This document shows positions 1-15,892 of a DNA stretch of 64,000 bases, one piece after another; the first letter of the stretch is position 1; each line of letters begins with the position of its first letter. The stretch is from assembly GCF_018991925.1 (NCBI RefSeq), contig NW_024756914.1, positions 7,272,031 to 7,336,030 on the forward strand. The letters run 5' to 3'. The position numbers and the translations under genes are program-made. The DNA comes from Homarus americanus (taxonomy: Eukaryota > Arthropoda > Malacostraca > Decapoda > Nephropidae). Under the pieces are notes generated by a model. That model did no database searches. It was not told where the DNA came from and was given only the letters and a program-made list of their open reading frames with translations.

Positions 1-19
1 TCCTCAGGGGAGGGTAGGA

Positions 20-410
20 TGTGTGCTGAGGAGAGAAAGAGAGAGAGGAGGCAATGTGCTGGAAAGGGGAGGGTGTTAGTATTGGAGAGGGAGAGAAGGG
101 TGTGTCTGTTGAGTGGGGCGGGGGGTGGTGGTAGATTTTGTGTGCTGGGGAGGGACATAGTATGTACTGGGGAGGATGTGTGTTGGAGAAGGGCAAGTGC
201 TGAGAGAGGGAGTGTGCTTAGGTTTGGTTACGTATTGGGGTGGGTGGTGAGGGGGGGGGGAGGAAGTATGTGAAGTGTGTGTCCTGGGGAGGGTGTGTGA
301 TGGGGAGTGTGTGTCCTGGGGGAGGGTGTGTGCTGGGGAGGGTGTGTGCTAGGGGAGGGTGTGTGCTAGGGGAGGGTGTGTGCTAGGGGAGGGAGGTTGT
401 GCTGGGGGAG
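20..410. repeat. G-rich minisatellite, about 18-20 bp unit
   Basis: Units of the type GTGTGTGCTAGGGGAGGG repeat with variation; the last copies (about 325-390) are nearly identical and earlier ones are degenerate. The G runs sit on the plus strand. The array continues off the left edge. Confidence 0.85.
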
Positions 411-490
411 GTTAGTACACAGATCAAGGGAAGGAGGAGGCAGAAGGATAGACGGTTAGTAAAACAAGATATAAACATGTCTTGCAATAA

Positions 491-496
491 TTTATT
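491..496 (-). terminator. Candidate distal poly(A) signal with U-rich downstream element
   Basis: The minus strand reads CAATAAATTATTGCAAG. It is followed 20-40 nt later by TGTTTATATCTTGTTTTAC, a good U/GU-rich downstream element. Just beyond it (below about 420) the unique sequence gives way to a G-rich minisatellite. This is the best-formed distal 3' end on the gene's sense strand and would give a 3' UTR of about 7.1 kb. Confidence 0.3.
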
Positions 497-3400
497 GTTT
501 AAGGTTTCAACATGGAAAAGTACAAATATTGCAATACAACCAAAACTACCTTTGGAAACGACAACAAGATCGATCTGCATCGCTGTGTACAAAAATTGGT
601 CAGGGGCTTCTCCAGCTCAGCCTGAGGTTGTGCAACTGGGGTGGGCTCTGGGGACCAAAGCGGCCAACAACTTATTATTAAAAAATACATTCACCTGGCA
701 GGCAAAACCATCAAGCCAATATCACATGTTTGTTTTTAATGCACTGTTTGGGGCTGGTTTTACTACTATTATTATATTTTGGTGAATTAGCCAACTTGAT
801 GAGAATTGTAAGGGAGGCGGCACCCCGTGACCAAAGGGTTAGTGAGGGAGGGTGCTCGCGCACGTTGGTTCTAATTATTTTTATTATTATTAAAAAAACA
901 ACAACACCTGCTGGGGGTTATGATCCAGCTCGCTCTTCCCCCAGCGGCCCTCACCCACAGTGCACCAACCCTCGCGGCCTAAAACATCGGTAAATAAATA
1001 AACAGCGGTGGAAAGCTCCCTGCTCAACTTTTTGGTTAATTGTTCAGGTCCTTGCCAAAATCACAATTGCCTCATTACGAGTGACAGGAAACATGAGGGC
1101 AAGAAGAACGCGGGTGGTGGTGGCATTTTGGGCTGCAGAGCAAAGTTTGGGGCACCTTGCAGGAGGAGGGGGAGGACCAGGATAGGGGTCAGGAGGGATG
1201 GGGAGGGGGTGTTTTAAAGAGGTATATGACAAATAGAAAGTGGAGGAAGAAAAAAGAAAGAAGACAAAGGGTGGGCGAGGAAGTGGAGGAGGCAGAGGAA
1301 CAGGAGAGGCTCGGCCGGTCGGCGCGCCTCCAAGAGCGACTGACAACTCAAAGATAACGGAGACCGGATCCCAGCGAAAATTGAAGGGGGAACTTACATG
1401 AACTGGCAAAGAACTTATGATCTACAACTTTGTTTAGTGTCTAAGACTGCTGGAACACAAATACACGACAAAACCAATGGTTAAGTACTTGGGTAATACG
1501 AGCAGTACAGTATTCAAACCAAAGTCGATGGGAGAGAGTTTGGCCATTCCAGTTGTGGGCGTAGGGCAGCAGTATGATACCTTCGTGGCCGCGCGCGGGG
1601 GCGGGCTGTCTCGGGGGTCCTCGTAGGCTCTGCTAAAATTATTTCTTACTTCATATCTCAAATTACAAATATGTCATCTGGATTTTCTTTTAATTTCCTT
1701 TGCGAACATGTGACCAAAATAACCAAAATCCAACCCATGGCTCTACACTCGACAAGTTAAACAAGCAAACAGATAGACTAATGACACATTAAATATAATA
1801 ATATTAATAGTTAGACTACGGTAACTTATACAGAAGCGCTCATACTATATGCCTGTATATCGGATTATTACTCTAAATAAGAAGAATGATAATTATCAGG
1901 AGAAAAGTCTTACGTGCTAAAGATGTCAGGAGACAAAACCCGGGTGTGGGTGCTCTGCTGTCCCCGCCCATGCGCATGGCCTGGTGAGGGCGGCGCAGGC
2001 GTGGTGATGGTGGGTGCCAGGGCGGGGGGCAGCGCGTACGACGCCCGGAGGTAATGTAAACCATACACACAGACACCTAGCGGCGGCACTCTACAGAAGC
2101 TGAACAGTACAGAAGGAGGTGGCCATTCCATGACATGTGGCGGGGCATGGCGTGGGCGGCAGAGCTGGCTGCCGCCCACTCGGGGGCAACACAACAACCA
2201 AAGTGGCGCCTACAGGCGGCAACTGAGTCAGCCCGGGCCAGCGGTGGTCAGGCCCCCGAGCCAAGATGAGCGGCCGGTGCGGGCCGCCCGCCCGCCCTCG
2301 CCCCCACCTATCCAGGCCAGATGGATGGGTGGCGTAGGTGGGCGGGTGGGTCAACAACGGGTGGTGCGGTGACGCCGCAGGGAGGCTAGGTGAGGCTGCC
2401 TGTGCTCCCCACCACAACGGACTGGTGACGGCAGGGCTGGTAAACAATTGCATATGTAACTAGAATGGCCAGTCTAACACCAACAAAGTCCTGCCTGGTT
2501 TAACGGGCAGAAAAGTAAAGGTGGCTGCGTGACGTGGCTGGTCACCGCGGCGACCAGGGTGACCGGGGTCCCGCGGCCGCGCGCGGCGGACACCCGTGCC
2601 AGGCGGCGCGCTAGCTGGCGGCTGCCCGACACTATCATCATGTACTTCACGTGGCAAATCAAGAATTGGCGGGTGTGGAAACATACGGCCAAGGCTCGGG
2701 TCACCATCCCCAGCGGTATTTGCTCAAAAATTCATCTGTAACACTTACAAAATAGTTGTGCCAGAGATGGTGTCCCAAGGCGTTTTATAATAAAAATTTA
2801 GATTTGAAACCACTACTTCTCTTTGGATGACTTTTATTATAATCTTCATAGACTACTCTACAATAAGAGTCGGATAAAAGACATTATTGCATCATTTGTT
2901 GTCGAGGTATTCGGATTAGACCCCCAAAGTCGTTAACAAGTTGCAGTTTAGACTCAATACAAACACAGACACAGAGAACATGGAATGATTGAGTGAGAGC
3001 TTGCGAAACAACGTGGCACCAGAGAACTTCCCTCCAGGACGCACGCACGTAGACACGCACCCGCCACGGCCGCCCTCCCATCCCCACCCTCGCCGCCCGC
3101 CCGTCCGCCAGCCATCGCCGCCACTGTCACGGAGGTAGTGGCGGCGGCGGCGTGAGGGGACGATGCGAGCTGCGGTGCCGGGGGCGGAAAGGGCAGCACT
3201 GGTGGGCGGCGGGCGGCGTGAACCAAGCACCAAGACGGGCGTAGCGGGCAGCATTGGTGACGCCTGCGGGTGACGCGGCGTGCAGGGCCCGTCAGCCGGA
3301 GTGGGAGTGTGGCGTTAAACCTAGTAGGCTACAACACACAAAGAGGAGAAAAGGTTTACATTACATATACAATAAATCCAAGTGTTGGGAGACATGCGGA

Positions 3401-4562
3401 GTGTGGCTGTAAGGGCCATGGTGCGGGCGGGAACCGGCGTGGGCGGCCCAAGGCGCGGGTGGTTTGTGCTATCGACGGGTCCCGCCCACGCGCGCGCCCT
3501 CGCCCCCACCATCGCCCGGGAACCAATTTGGTTGGGTACACAATCTGGAGGCGAGTAGGAGACTCCGCATGCTCCCTTCTAAGAGGAATAATAATATGAA
3601 CAATATTCAAACTAGACTTGAATAATATACAAGAAGATGACAAATAGATACAATAATATATTATAAATTACGATACTAGATACGCGGTAAAATGCAAACT
3701 GAATGCATCGTAATCGACAAACACATTGACAGACTGGGTTTTACGTGTGCGGCAGCGAGCGAAGTCGGAGTGCCGCACCACCACCACCAGTCGCGCCACA
3801 TAGTCACTGCTTGTGGCAGAGGGGCGACGGCTCCGACTCGCTGCACCGCCCGCGTTACTAGGGCAGTGTCCGCCCACCCCCGTCCGCCGCCGCCTACTCG
3901 GGGGTGGCCACACTGCCAGCCACGTGAAGGGGCGCCGCTAGGGGAGGGCGGCACCGGGGAATTTGCATCCGTAAAGTCCTTCACTCTGTGGCGCGGTCCG
4001 GTGGTGGACAGCGGGCCGCACCCCTGACCAGGAACACGGCCCCAGCCAGAGGGGCGGCCCACCTGGCCAAACACTCCGCCTGAGCAGGTAAACTATCAAC
4101 CGTCCAACACTTACACCTGCGCCCAACTTTTCCTTTGAACGAACATTATTCTGAGATCCAACTGTTAATGCACCTTTGGTTACACTGAGTATAGGATTTA
4201 TCATGCAATACACGTGTTTACCATCTTAATAAATAAATCCTGAAACCAAAGTCTGTGGGTACTGACTCCCGCAAAAATGTATTGAGGGAGGCAGCGTGGC
4301 CGACGGGCGGGTGCTGCGGGCGGCGTGGGCGTGGTTACATCAGCCTCAGGACTTCCCTCACGCCCATCTCTACCTCACATCCCACTCACAACCCGCCAAT
4401 TCCCCCACAAATTTACTTCCATTAACATTTAATTGTTGCTTACCGAAAATATCCCTGCAGTTCCGTGAGCAAAGGCTTTTAATGCTAAGATTTGTGACTT
4501 AAATTCCTTGCCCTGAAATGAAGCAACACAATTCATTTTGCTGGTGAGGGTTGATTAAGTAG

Positions 4563-4612
4563 TAGAGCTAGCGAGCGAGCGAGCAAGCGAGCAAGTGAGT
4601 GAGTGAGTGGGT
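4563..4612. repeat. Tetranucleotide repeat (GCGA/GCAA/GTGA)n
   Basis: An imperfect run of GCGA, GCAA and GTGA units of about 50 bp within the ELAV downstream region. Confidence 0.8.
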
Positions 4613-5602
4613 GGTGGTAGAGGTGGTGAGAGCGTGAGGGAGGCACCGCTGGGGGGATAGTGGCCCCTACCCACCACCACCTATCCCGTGTGGCACCGCC
4701 GCCTAGCCTCGCGCGAGTCACCTTTGGGGCAGTCGACTAGAACGCAAATATTTGTGACGGAAAGAGGAATGTATCTGTTCACCTGCGCTTCATTAACATC
4801 AAATCTATTCAACAAGAAGTACCATTATCAATATTAATCTATTTCGTTGATTCATTCATAGAGGGATAATATGAACGGGGGTGATAGCAATCTTTCATAT
4901 ATATTCTCAGCATAAAAATACCTTCACAAACTACTTTTCAACAGTCCTAACAACAACTGTAATTACCTCATAGGCAACAGTCCCCAGAGTACAAACCATC
5001 TACATGTCCAGCCTAGAGAGACCAGCATCCACACCATCCTTATCTAAATCTTGGCACCGTACACCAAGAAACCCAAAACAGTGGCACCCATCTACGTCAA
5101 ACCTTTGCCTTCCAGACCCTAAGATATTTTTTGCTCAATTTTTTTTTTTTTTTTACTTTTTGTATGTCCTTGCTTCCTTGATGTTTAAAATTGGGTACAT
5201 GTGTGTTACATTTGTTGGCCTTCCCAAGAGGGCTTTCAACCACTTAATAATTATAGCCCCACAGACATAATTATTATAGACAAGTGCCGACAACTAGCCT
5301 TTGGTACTGTATATAAAAAACTGATAAAACTTGTTAAAACCCTCTATGAACAGAAGAACCACCGTGTCTGTTCTTAACGGGTGCTTCGGCGGGTATATAA
5401 AGAGGAGTTCCGAAGACTACAATCTCGGTAGAAAAATATCACCCGTACATACACATCTGACACTGAGTGAAATGTAGGGTTGAATAATCTGATGTGCTTC
5501 AGAAAAGTCACCCTTACAAATAGGGTGCGCGAAGGGTGAGATTCAAAATCAGACTGCAAAATTCGGAACTCGAATCACAACACTGCCATCTACATATGCT
5601 TA

Positions 5603-5707
5603 ACTTATATCGATTGATGCAGGAATAATAATAATAATAATATTAATAATAATCATTAATTATCATTATCATTATTATTATTGACTTATATCGATTGATG
5701 CAGGAAT
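5603..5707. repeat. 24-bp direct repeats flanking an AAT/ATT microsatellite
   Basis: A 24-bp word (ACTTATATCGATTGATGCAG then GAAT) occurs at 5603-5626 and again at 5684-5707, exactly 81 bp apart. The intervening DNA is almost only AAT/ATT trinucleotide repeats. No element body is left between the copies. Confidence 0.85.
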
Positions 5708-5845
5708 GTTATTAGGGTTCTTTATCTAAATTTCTGTACAAAAATAGACACATTTTCTCAAGATAATCTTTAGGTTTGCATGGAAGTTTCCCTTATCCTT
5801 ACCTTGACAGCAGATTAGTACAGAAGGGTCGATCGTTAAGTAGTC

Positions 5846-5851
5846 TTTATT
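5846..5851 (-). terminator. Candidate poly(A) signal (AATAAA)
   Basis: The minus strand reads CACAATAAAGAC, about 1.7 kb after the ELAV stop. The following 40 nt are only moderately U-rich. Support is the hexamer alone. Confidence 0.2.
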
Positions 5852-6355
5852 GTGACACCTGCTCGAGGACCACGGCTCGAGGACAACCAGTACTTTGTGT
5901 GCTTAACTTGCGCGGTTTTATCCTCAAAAACCCAAAACACAAGTCCCAAGAAGCAAACCAAGACGACCAACTCAACGCAACGGTTGGTTATGTGCCCACC
6001 ATGACGCCCTCGCCGATGCCACGCTCGCTACTCCTGCTGGGGCGGCATGCAATGGGCGGCGGGTGGGTGCGGCGAGGAACATGGGTGGCAGCAGAGGACG
6101 GGGATCCTGTCACCCAGCCGCCCGCCCTCACAGCCGCCAGTGTCAGCCTGAGTCCGCCCACTTATTAACTTGGCAGGAGCGGGCGTGGTGCGGGCGGCTG
6201 GGTGGCACCACCCCCTACTGGTGCTGTAAACACACATGTGAACAACTAAGGGACCCGTGCGTAAGCTTCGCCGTGCAACGTGTTAGTGGGGAACTAAAAG
6301 GGGCCAAATAAAGTGACAACTAAATAAAAAGGCAAACTCAAATAAACAAACTAAA

Positions 6356-6361
6356 TTTATT
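6356..6361 (-). terminator. Candidate proximal poly(A) signal (AATAAA)
   Basis: The plus-strand TTTATT reads AATAAA on the ELAV sense strand, about 1.2 kb after the stop codon and inside a U-rich block. The hexamer is common by chance in AT-rich DNA. Confidence 0.25.
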
Positions 6362-6609
6362 TCCCAGCCATTCAGAACTAAAATGGTGATTGACATTTGG
6401 TGTATACAGAAATAAAGAAAATGTGACAATCATAAAAGACAAGAAATAAACCTTTTTTTCACATTGAAATTATTGAAAAACGTGAAACTACACCTAGGAA
6501 AATCAACCTACGATACATAATTGACTTGAAATAAAGACTAGAAAACTTGCTTACTTTTAAGCAAGAACACAACCTAAAAGAAAAAGTGAGATTCTATTGC
6601 TGCTCATTA

Positions 6610-6686
6610 TTGACAAGGTAAATAAACACAAAATACTAAACTATTTTCCTTGACAAGGTAAGAAACAAAATACTAACTATTTTTCC
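6610..6686. repeat. Tandem duplication of about 40 bp in the 3' region
   Basis: The segment starting TTGACAAGGTAA and ending CTATTTTCC occurs twice head to tail (about 6610-6649 and 6650-6686), with small indels. It sits inside the U-rich cluster downstream of the ELAV stop, so it doubles a U-rich binding surface on the sense strand. Confidence 0.7.
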
Positions 6687-7553
6687 ACAGACTGGCAAAA
6701 TAATTCCGTTACACTCATTTCTTTAAGTGTACATTAGTAAAGACAATAAAAATACACTTAGCCTTAAATATGAGATAAATATCAATAAATAAGAGCGCGT
6801 GCTTGGTGTGTGTAGGCAGGGTGGCGCGGGGGTGGGCGTGGTACATGCTCACACACACACGCCCACACCTCCCACGCTCACGGGCCTGCCTACACCCACT
6901 TCCAGCAGCGCAAACCCATTCACACAAGGTTTTGAGGACTCGACAACTTGACAACTTACAGTATTAATGATATCAGCGGTGAGTGGCGCTCAACAGAGCC
7001 CACTACTGGCCTTAGTGCGACTAGCACCTTGTGATACATCCTCACTTAGCCGACTAGTTCTGCTTTGGGATAATCAGATCATATGACTCTTGATAAATTG
7101 TTTGTAGTAAGTACGTTCTAATATACATATATTTGGATGGCGGGGGGCGGGCGCAGAACGACCTCCCCGCGAGGGCGCCTCACATGTAGTGCGGCGGGGG
7201 GGGTGTGGGGGCCCAGTCCGGGTAGCAGGGGGCCAGGCTGGTGGTGGCTGTGTACCTCAGCCGCCGGTAGCCCCTGCCGTGGCTGCTACAGACATTCCTG
7301 TCGCTGCTACAGCTTTTACTGCTGCCAGTTACGGAGTGGGACACCCCAGGGTCCTCTGGACCTGACTAGCACATGACCCCCATGGTGTGGGCCACGCCGT
7401 CGTGGGGGGGCCGTGTGGACCACACCCGCCACCGGGAGGAGACGAGTGACGTGGCGGGCAGCGCCTGTGCTGCTGCCCGCAGAGGGCAACAGCTGTGGCG
7501 CCCCCGGGCTGCAGCACCGCCACCACAGCCCGGACGTCGGGTAGCGGCCCACC

Positions 7554-11520
<3,967 letters not shown>

Positions 11521-11523
11521 TCT

Positions 11524-11525
<2 letters not shown>

Positions 11526-11560
<35 letters not shown>
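11526..11560. repeat. (TG)n microsatellite
   Basis: Uninterrupted TG dinucleotides for 35 bp, followed by G-rich GGTGGGTGGGTG. Confidence 0.97.
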
Positions 11561-11561
<1 letters not shown>

Positions 11562-12456
11562 AGGTAGGTGGGTGGGTGGGTGTGGGAGAGAAGAAAATAA
11601 GAGGGGGGAGGGAGGGGGGGGGAAGGGACTATGTCAAGGTTTACAAGTTGGCAGGAACAGAGAAACGAGAGAAGAGAGGGGAACGAGGAAGAGGGAAAGT
11701 AAGAGTGAAAGGAGGTGCAGTTTCATCAACTTGGGTGGGCAGGCAGTGTTGTGTGTAGAGGATGTGAAGATGAGTGGTGGCAAGACACTGATGATCATGT
11801 GAGCAAAATCATAGGCGGCCCGCACCAAAAAAGGCTTGGCCACTGGTAAAATAATCTAACTGTCCTTCTGCAAATGCGCACTTGTATCACATATAAATTA
11901 ATCTGAAATTCTATCAAAATATATCAGGGGGATTTATTCAGTATGAAGGAAGCATTTAAACCTAGCGAGCAGGACGATCGCCCTCCCTCTCATCTGAAAT
12001 GTAAGAAAATCTATGTAATATAAATGCGCATCAGCTTCAAGAACAATTTATATATCTGCTAAACACGAGCAGACTTACATCATTAGTAAAGTAACATGGG
12101 GACTCGGGGGGAGCTGGAGGGAGTATAATTGATCAGATGTTTGGGGGTAATGGGTCAATCTTCAGTACAAATAAAAGATGGGAGTGGCCCCACACACACA
12201 CACACTAGCCACCGAGATAAGGAGAATAACGAGAAGAAGAAATAAAGAAGACAGGAGAGAGAGAGAAAGAGAGGGGGGGGTAGTTAAGAGGAAATAACAT
12301 GACAATAATACACAAGAACTGCACAGATTAGATCTTTTAAGACGGCAGAGACGAGACCCAGAGGAATAGTCAGGCATAAAGATTACCACCAAGACGAAGT
12401 GACACTGTTAAGAAAGAAAATGGAGAACTATTAATTAAAATGTAACAATACGGAGG

Positions 12457-13985
12457 AGGAGGATGCATGTGAAGGAAGGAGGAGACATTGGGGGAGGAGG
12501 ATGCATGTGAAGGAAGGAGACATTGGGGGAGGAGGATACATGTGAAGGAAGGAGACATGTAAAGGAAGAGGATACATATAAGGGGAGGAGACATTAGGGT
12601 AGGATACATGTGAAGGAGGACACGGGTGAAGGGAGGATAGGAGTGAGGGAGGAGGATACGTGTGAGGGAGGATACGTGTGAGGGAGGATACGTGTGAGGG
12701 AGGAGGATATGTGTGAGGAGGGGTGTGGAGGGAGGATACGTGTGGAGGGAGGATGTGAGGGAGGAGGATATGTGAGGGAGGATATGTGAGGGGAGGAGGA
12801 TATGTGGAGGAGGAGGATATGTGTGGAGGAGAGTGAGGATATGGAGGAGGAGGATACATGTGAGGGAGGATACATGTGAGGGAGGATATGTGTGTGAGGA
12901 GGGTGAGGAGGATATGTGAGGGAGGATGGAGGAGGATGTGAGGAGGAGGATACATGTGAGGGAGGAGTGTGAGGGGAGGAGGATACGTGTGGAGGGAGGA
13001 TACATGTGAGGGAGGAGGATATGGGAGGATACATGTGAGGGAGGAGGATACATGTGAGGGAGGATACATGTGTACATGTGAGGAGGATGTGTGAGTGGGA
13101 GGAGGATATGTGTGGAGGGAGGATGCGTGTGGAGGGAGGATGCATGTGAGGGAGGATACGTGTGAGGGAGGAGTGTGAGGAGGAGTGAGGGAGGATACAT
13201 GTGATGTGTGAGGAGGAGGTGAGGGAGGATACGTGTGGGGAGGATGTGTGCGAGGAGGGAGGATACATGTGAGGAGGATGTGTGGAGGAGGATACGTGAT
13301 GTGAGGGGAGGATACATGTGAGGGAGGATGCGTGTGGGAGGATATGTGTGGAGGAGGAGTGTGTGAGGGTGCATATGTGAGGGGATGATCGTGTGGAGGG
13401 GGAGGAGGATACGTGTGGAGGGAGGATACGTGTGGAGGGAGGATACAGGAGGAGTGAGGAGGAGGATACATGTGAGGAGGATACATGTGAGGGAGGAGGA
13501 TGTGTGGAGGAGGAGGATGCGTGTGGAGGAGGATGTGGAGGGAGGATACATGTGAGGAGGAGGATACGTGTGGAGGAGGATGCGTGTGGAGGGAGGATAC
13601 GTGTGGGGTGTGGAGGGGTGTCGTGTGGAGGGGGGATACGTGTGGGAGGGAGGACATGTGTGAGGGGAGGATACATGTGGGAGGGGAGGAGGATATGTGA
13701 GGGAGGACATGTGAGGGGAGGAGGACATGTGTGAGGGGAGGATACGTGTGGGAGGGGATACATGAGGGGAGGGAGGGAGAGGGAGGGAGATAATGTGAGG
13801 GAGGGAGGACATGTGGGAGGGAGGGATATGTGGAGGGAGGATATGTGGGGGGAGGACATGTGGGAGGGAGGATATGTGGGGAGGGATATGGGGAGGATGT
13901 GGGGGGGGAGGACATGTGGGGAGGAGGATGTGTGGGGGAGGATGTGGGGGGGAGGACATGTGGGGGAGGATGTGTGGGGGAAACA
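12457..13985. repeat. 1.5-kb purine-rich minisatellite (GGAGGATACATGTGAGG-type)
   Basis: The array is built of short units (about 15-18 bp) such as GGAGGATACATGTGAGG and GGAGGATACGTGTGGAGG, irregularly mixed. Towards the 3' side of the plus strand it becomes more G-rich (GGGGGGAGGACATGTG). Because it lacks stops in several frames it produces long Pro/Ser/His-rich open frames on the minus strand (up to 689 codons), which are artefacts of the repeat. Confidence 0.95.
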
Positions 13986-14029
13986 ATGCAAGATAGAAAG
14001 GGAGAGACGAGAGACTGCATGTAGGGGTA

Positions 14030-14515
14030 AAACGAAGGACCATGATGGGGGGGGGAGGAGGACCATGATGAAACGAAGGAGACCATGGGCGGAGAGGACC
14101 ATGATGTAGGGGGGGGAAGGAAGACCATGATGTAGGGTAAATGAAGGAAACATGATGTAGGGGCAAACGAATGAGGACCATGATGTAGAGATAAATGAAG
14201 GAGGACCATGATGGGGAAGGAGACCATGAGTGGGGGGAGGGAGACCATGATGTAGGATAAATGAAGGAGGACCATGATGGGGGCGAAGGAGGACCATGAT
14301 GGGGGGGGGAGGAGGACCATGATGTAGGGATAAACGAAGGAGGACAAGGTGAGGGGGGTGAGGAGGACATGAGTGATGAAGGAAACAAGGAGGAAAATGA
14401 AGGAGGACCATGATGTAGGGGCAAACGAAGGAGGACCATGATGTAGGGGGGCGGAGGAGACCAAGGAGGAAATGAAGGAGGACCATGATGTAGGGGGCGG
14501 AGGAGACCAGGATAA
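14030..14515. repeat. Minisatellite with GGAGGACCATGATGTAGGG-type units
   Basis: About 480 bp of units containing GAGGACCATGATG followed by GTAGGG and a variable AAACGAAG or AAATGAAG tail, period roughly 25-35 bp with indels. It directly follows the array ending near 13985 and shares its purine bias. Confidence 0.9.
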
Positions 14516-14700
14516 AATGAAGGAAGAGAAGAGCGGTGGTTGTGTTCGTGTTTATGTCGCCATAAAACTCAAATGCAACTATGGAAGGTCCCGTTGATAA
14601 AAGAGATGTATTGTCACTGTGACCACTGACCTTAAGCTGAAACAAACACAAAATGAAGTTTAAATATGAAAGTTGATACTAAAGATAAAGAAAGAGAACG

Positions 14701-14701
<1 letters not shown>

Positions 14702-14771
<70 letters not shown>
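14702..14771. repeat. (TA)n microsatellite, 70 bp
   Basis: Perfect TA dinucleotides. Such runs can extrude cruciforms and often mark assembly or length polymorphism. Confidence 0.98.
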
Positions 14772-14774
<3 letters not shown>

Positions 14775-14922
14775 AAGAATGATGAAAGCAGCAGTTCAAG
14801 CCAGGGTGAAAGAGCAGACTAAACTGCCCTCTCTGAAGATGTGAATTACACGAAAGCGCTTGGAACTTGTGTTTTCTTTCTTGTGGTTATCACATTTACC
14901 TAGATCATGCACTACAGTGATT

Positions 14923-14924
<2 letters not shown>

Positions 14925-14968
<44 letters not shown>
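14925..14968. repeat. (TA)n microsatellite, 44 bp
   Basis: A second TA run, 150 bp from the first and separated by unique sequence. Confidence 0.98.
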
Positions 14969-14973
<5 letters not shown>

Positions 14974-15299
14974 CTCAAAATAAAAGAATGGGTGTGGGAA
15001 GTACTCGAGAGGTGTACACGGGTCGACATGAAACGGAGAGATGTATGTTGGTATTGAGGAGTCAAGGAAATGGCGAGTGTTAGACCAAGGACATAAGAGG
15101 GGAGAAGTGGGCACAGGCGCATCCCGAGGTGGACACGGGAGAAGTAGGAGAAAGTGGGTAAGGAAGAAGGAGAAGCAACATAACAGGTGATATGCTGACA
15201 CAACACACACACACACACATGGGACACAATGGGTTCTCGCATAAACACTACTATACTAATATTAAGAAGGCTGCTGGGCGGTACTAGTGAGCAGAGAGT

Positions 15300-15645
15300 G
15301 AGGAGTAACATTTGGAAAAGTGCCACAGAATAACGTGCCGAGTTGGGGGCGGGGTCTGTCATAGTACAATGATGGGGAGTTGGGGATAATATGACAGTGA
15401 TAAGAGTTGGGGAAGGTGCAATAAAACTATGTTCGGCAGTAATGGTGCCACAGAACAATGATAGCCCTCTCGGAAAATGCCACAGAACGAGTAGGAATTG
15501 GAAATGGTGCCACAAAACACTGGAGGGGATGGGGAGTACTACAGAACGATGGAGGATTTGGCTATAGTGTTTCAGATCAATAAGGGGAATATACGAGTAC
15601 AACAGTGCCATAAAGCAATGAAGGTACTGGGATAGTGCAAGGGAA
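15300..15645. repeat. Degenerate minisatellite, roughly 40-60 bp unit
   Basis: Diverged units share the core GTGCCACAGAACAATGA followed by a G-rich segment. Copies can be seen near 15320, 15445, 15478, 15512 and 15610. Old and partly decayed, it underlies a 257-codon minus-strand open frame that is not a gene. Confidence 0.7.
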
Positions 15646-15892
15646 TGGTGGGTGGGAGAGAGGATTGCCAGGAAACATGATGAGGCAGCCATCATGACAC
15701 CGGACTAGAGGTCGGGGTAATTGTGTGGGTCTAAGAGGAGATCCAGAGAGGGAGAAAACCGTGCGTAGGTAGGTGACATACTGCAGGTGGCAAAGTGGTG
15801 ATGGCGGTGCGGGTTGACTAATCAAAGGTTCAGCTACAGCAGCTAAAATACTTCTCTTTAGAGACTGCAGTAAAACATATGTAAAAAGGACT

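Larger units (their letters stand above)
6295..6790 (-). promoter_or_regulatory. AU-rich element cluster in the likely 3' UTR
   Basis: Read on the minus strand this block is strongly U-rich. It has UUUAUU(U) or UUUGUUU-type words near 6300-6360 and 6770-6795, poly-U near 6450, and a duplicated U-rich segment at 6610-6686. It lies 0.8-1.3 kb downstream of the ELAV stop. Hu/ELAV proteins bind such elements, so it is a plausible site of autoregulation or mRNA-stability control. The sequence bias is directly visible; the function is inferred. Confidence 0.4.
421..7553 (-). other. Region downstream of the ELAV stop codon: candidate long 3' UTR and flank
   Basis: About 7.1 kb of mostly unique sequence lies downstream of the ELAV stop on the sense (minus) strand. 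No convincing coding exon was found on either strand. It alternates AT-rich stretches with short GC-rich, CpG-containing blocks (about 1900-2420, 2530-2640, 3030-3300, 3420-3540, 3740-4080, 4270-4330, 6000-6220 and 7130-7550). Simple repeats are few compared with the rest of the window. It contains several AATAAA hexamers on the minus strand and AU-rich clusters. Neural ELAV genes in insects and vertebrates are known for long 3' UTRs, so this may be transcribed 3' UTR. How far the UTR extends is inference. Confidence 0.4.

Noticed and set aside
12370..14651. Three overlapping minus-strand open frames of 677-689 codons rich in Pro, Ser and His
   Set aside because: They are translations of the purine minisatellite in all frames; no domain, no codon bias, and the composition follows the repeat.
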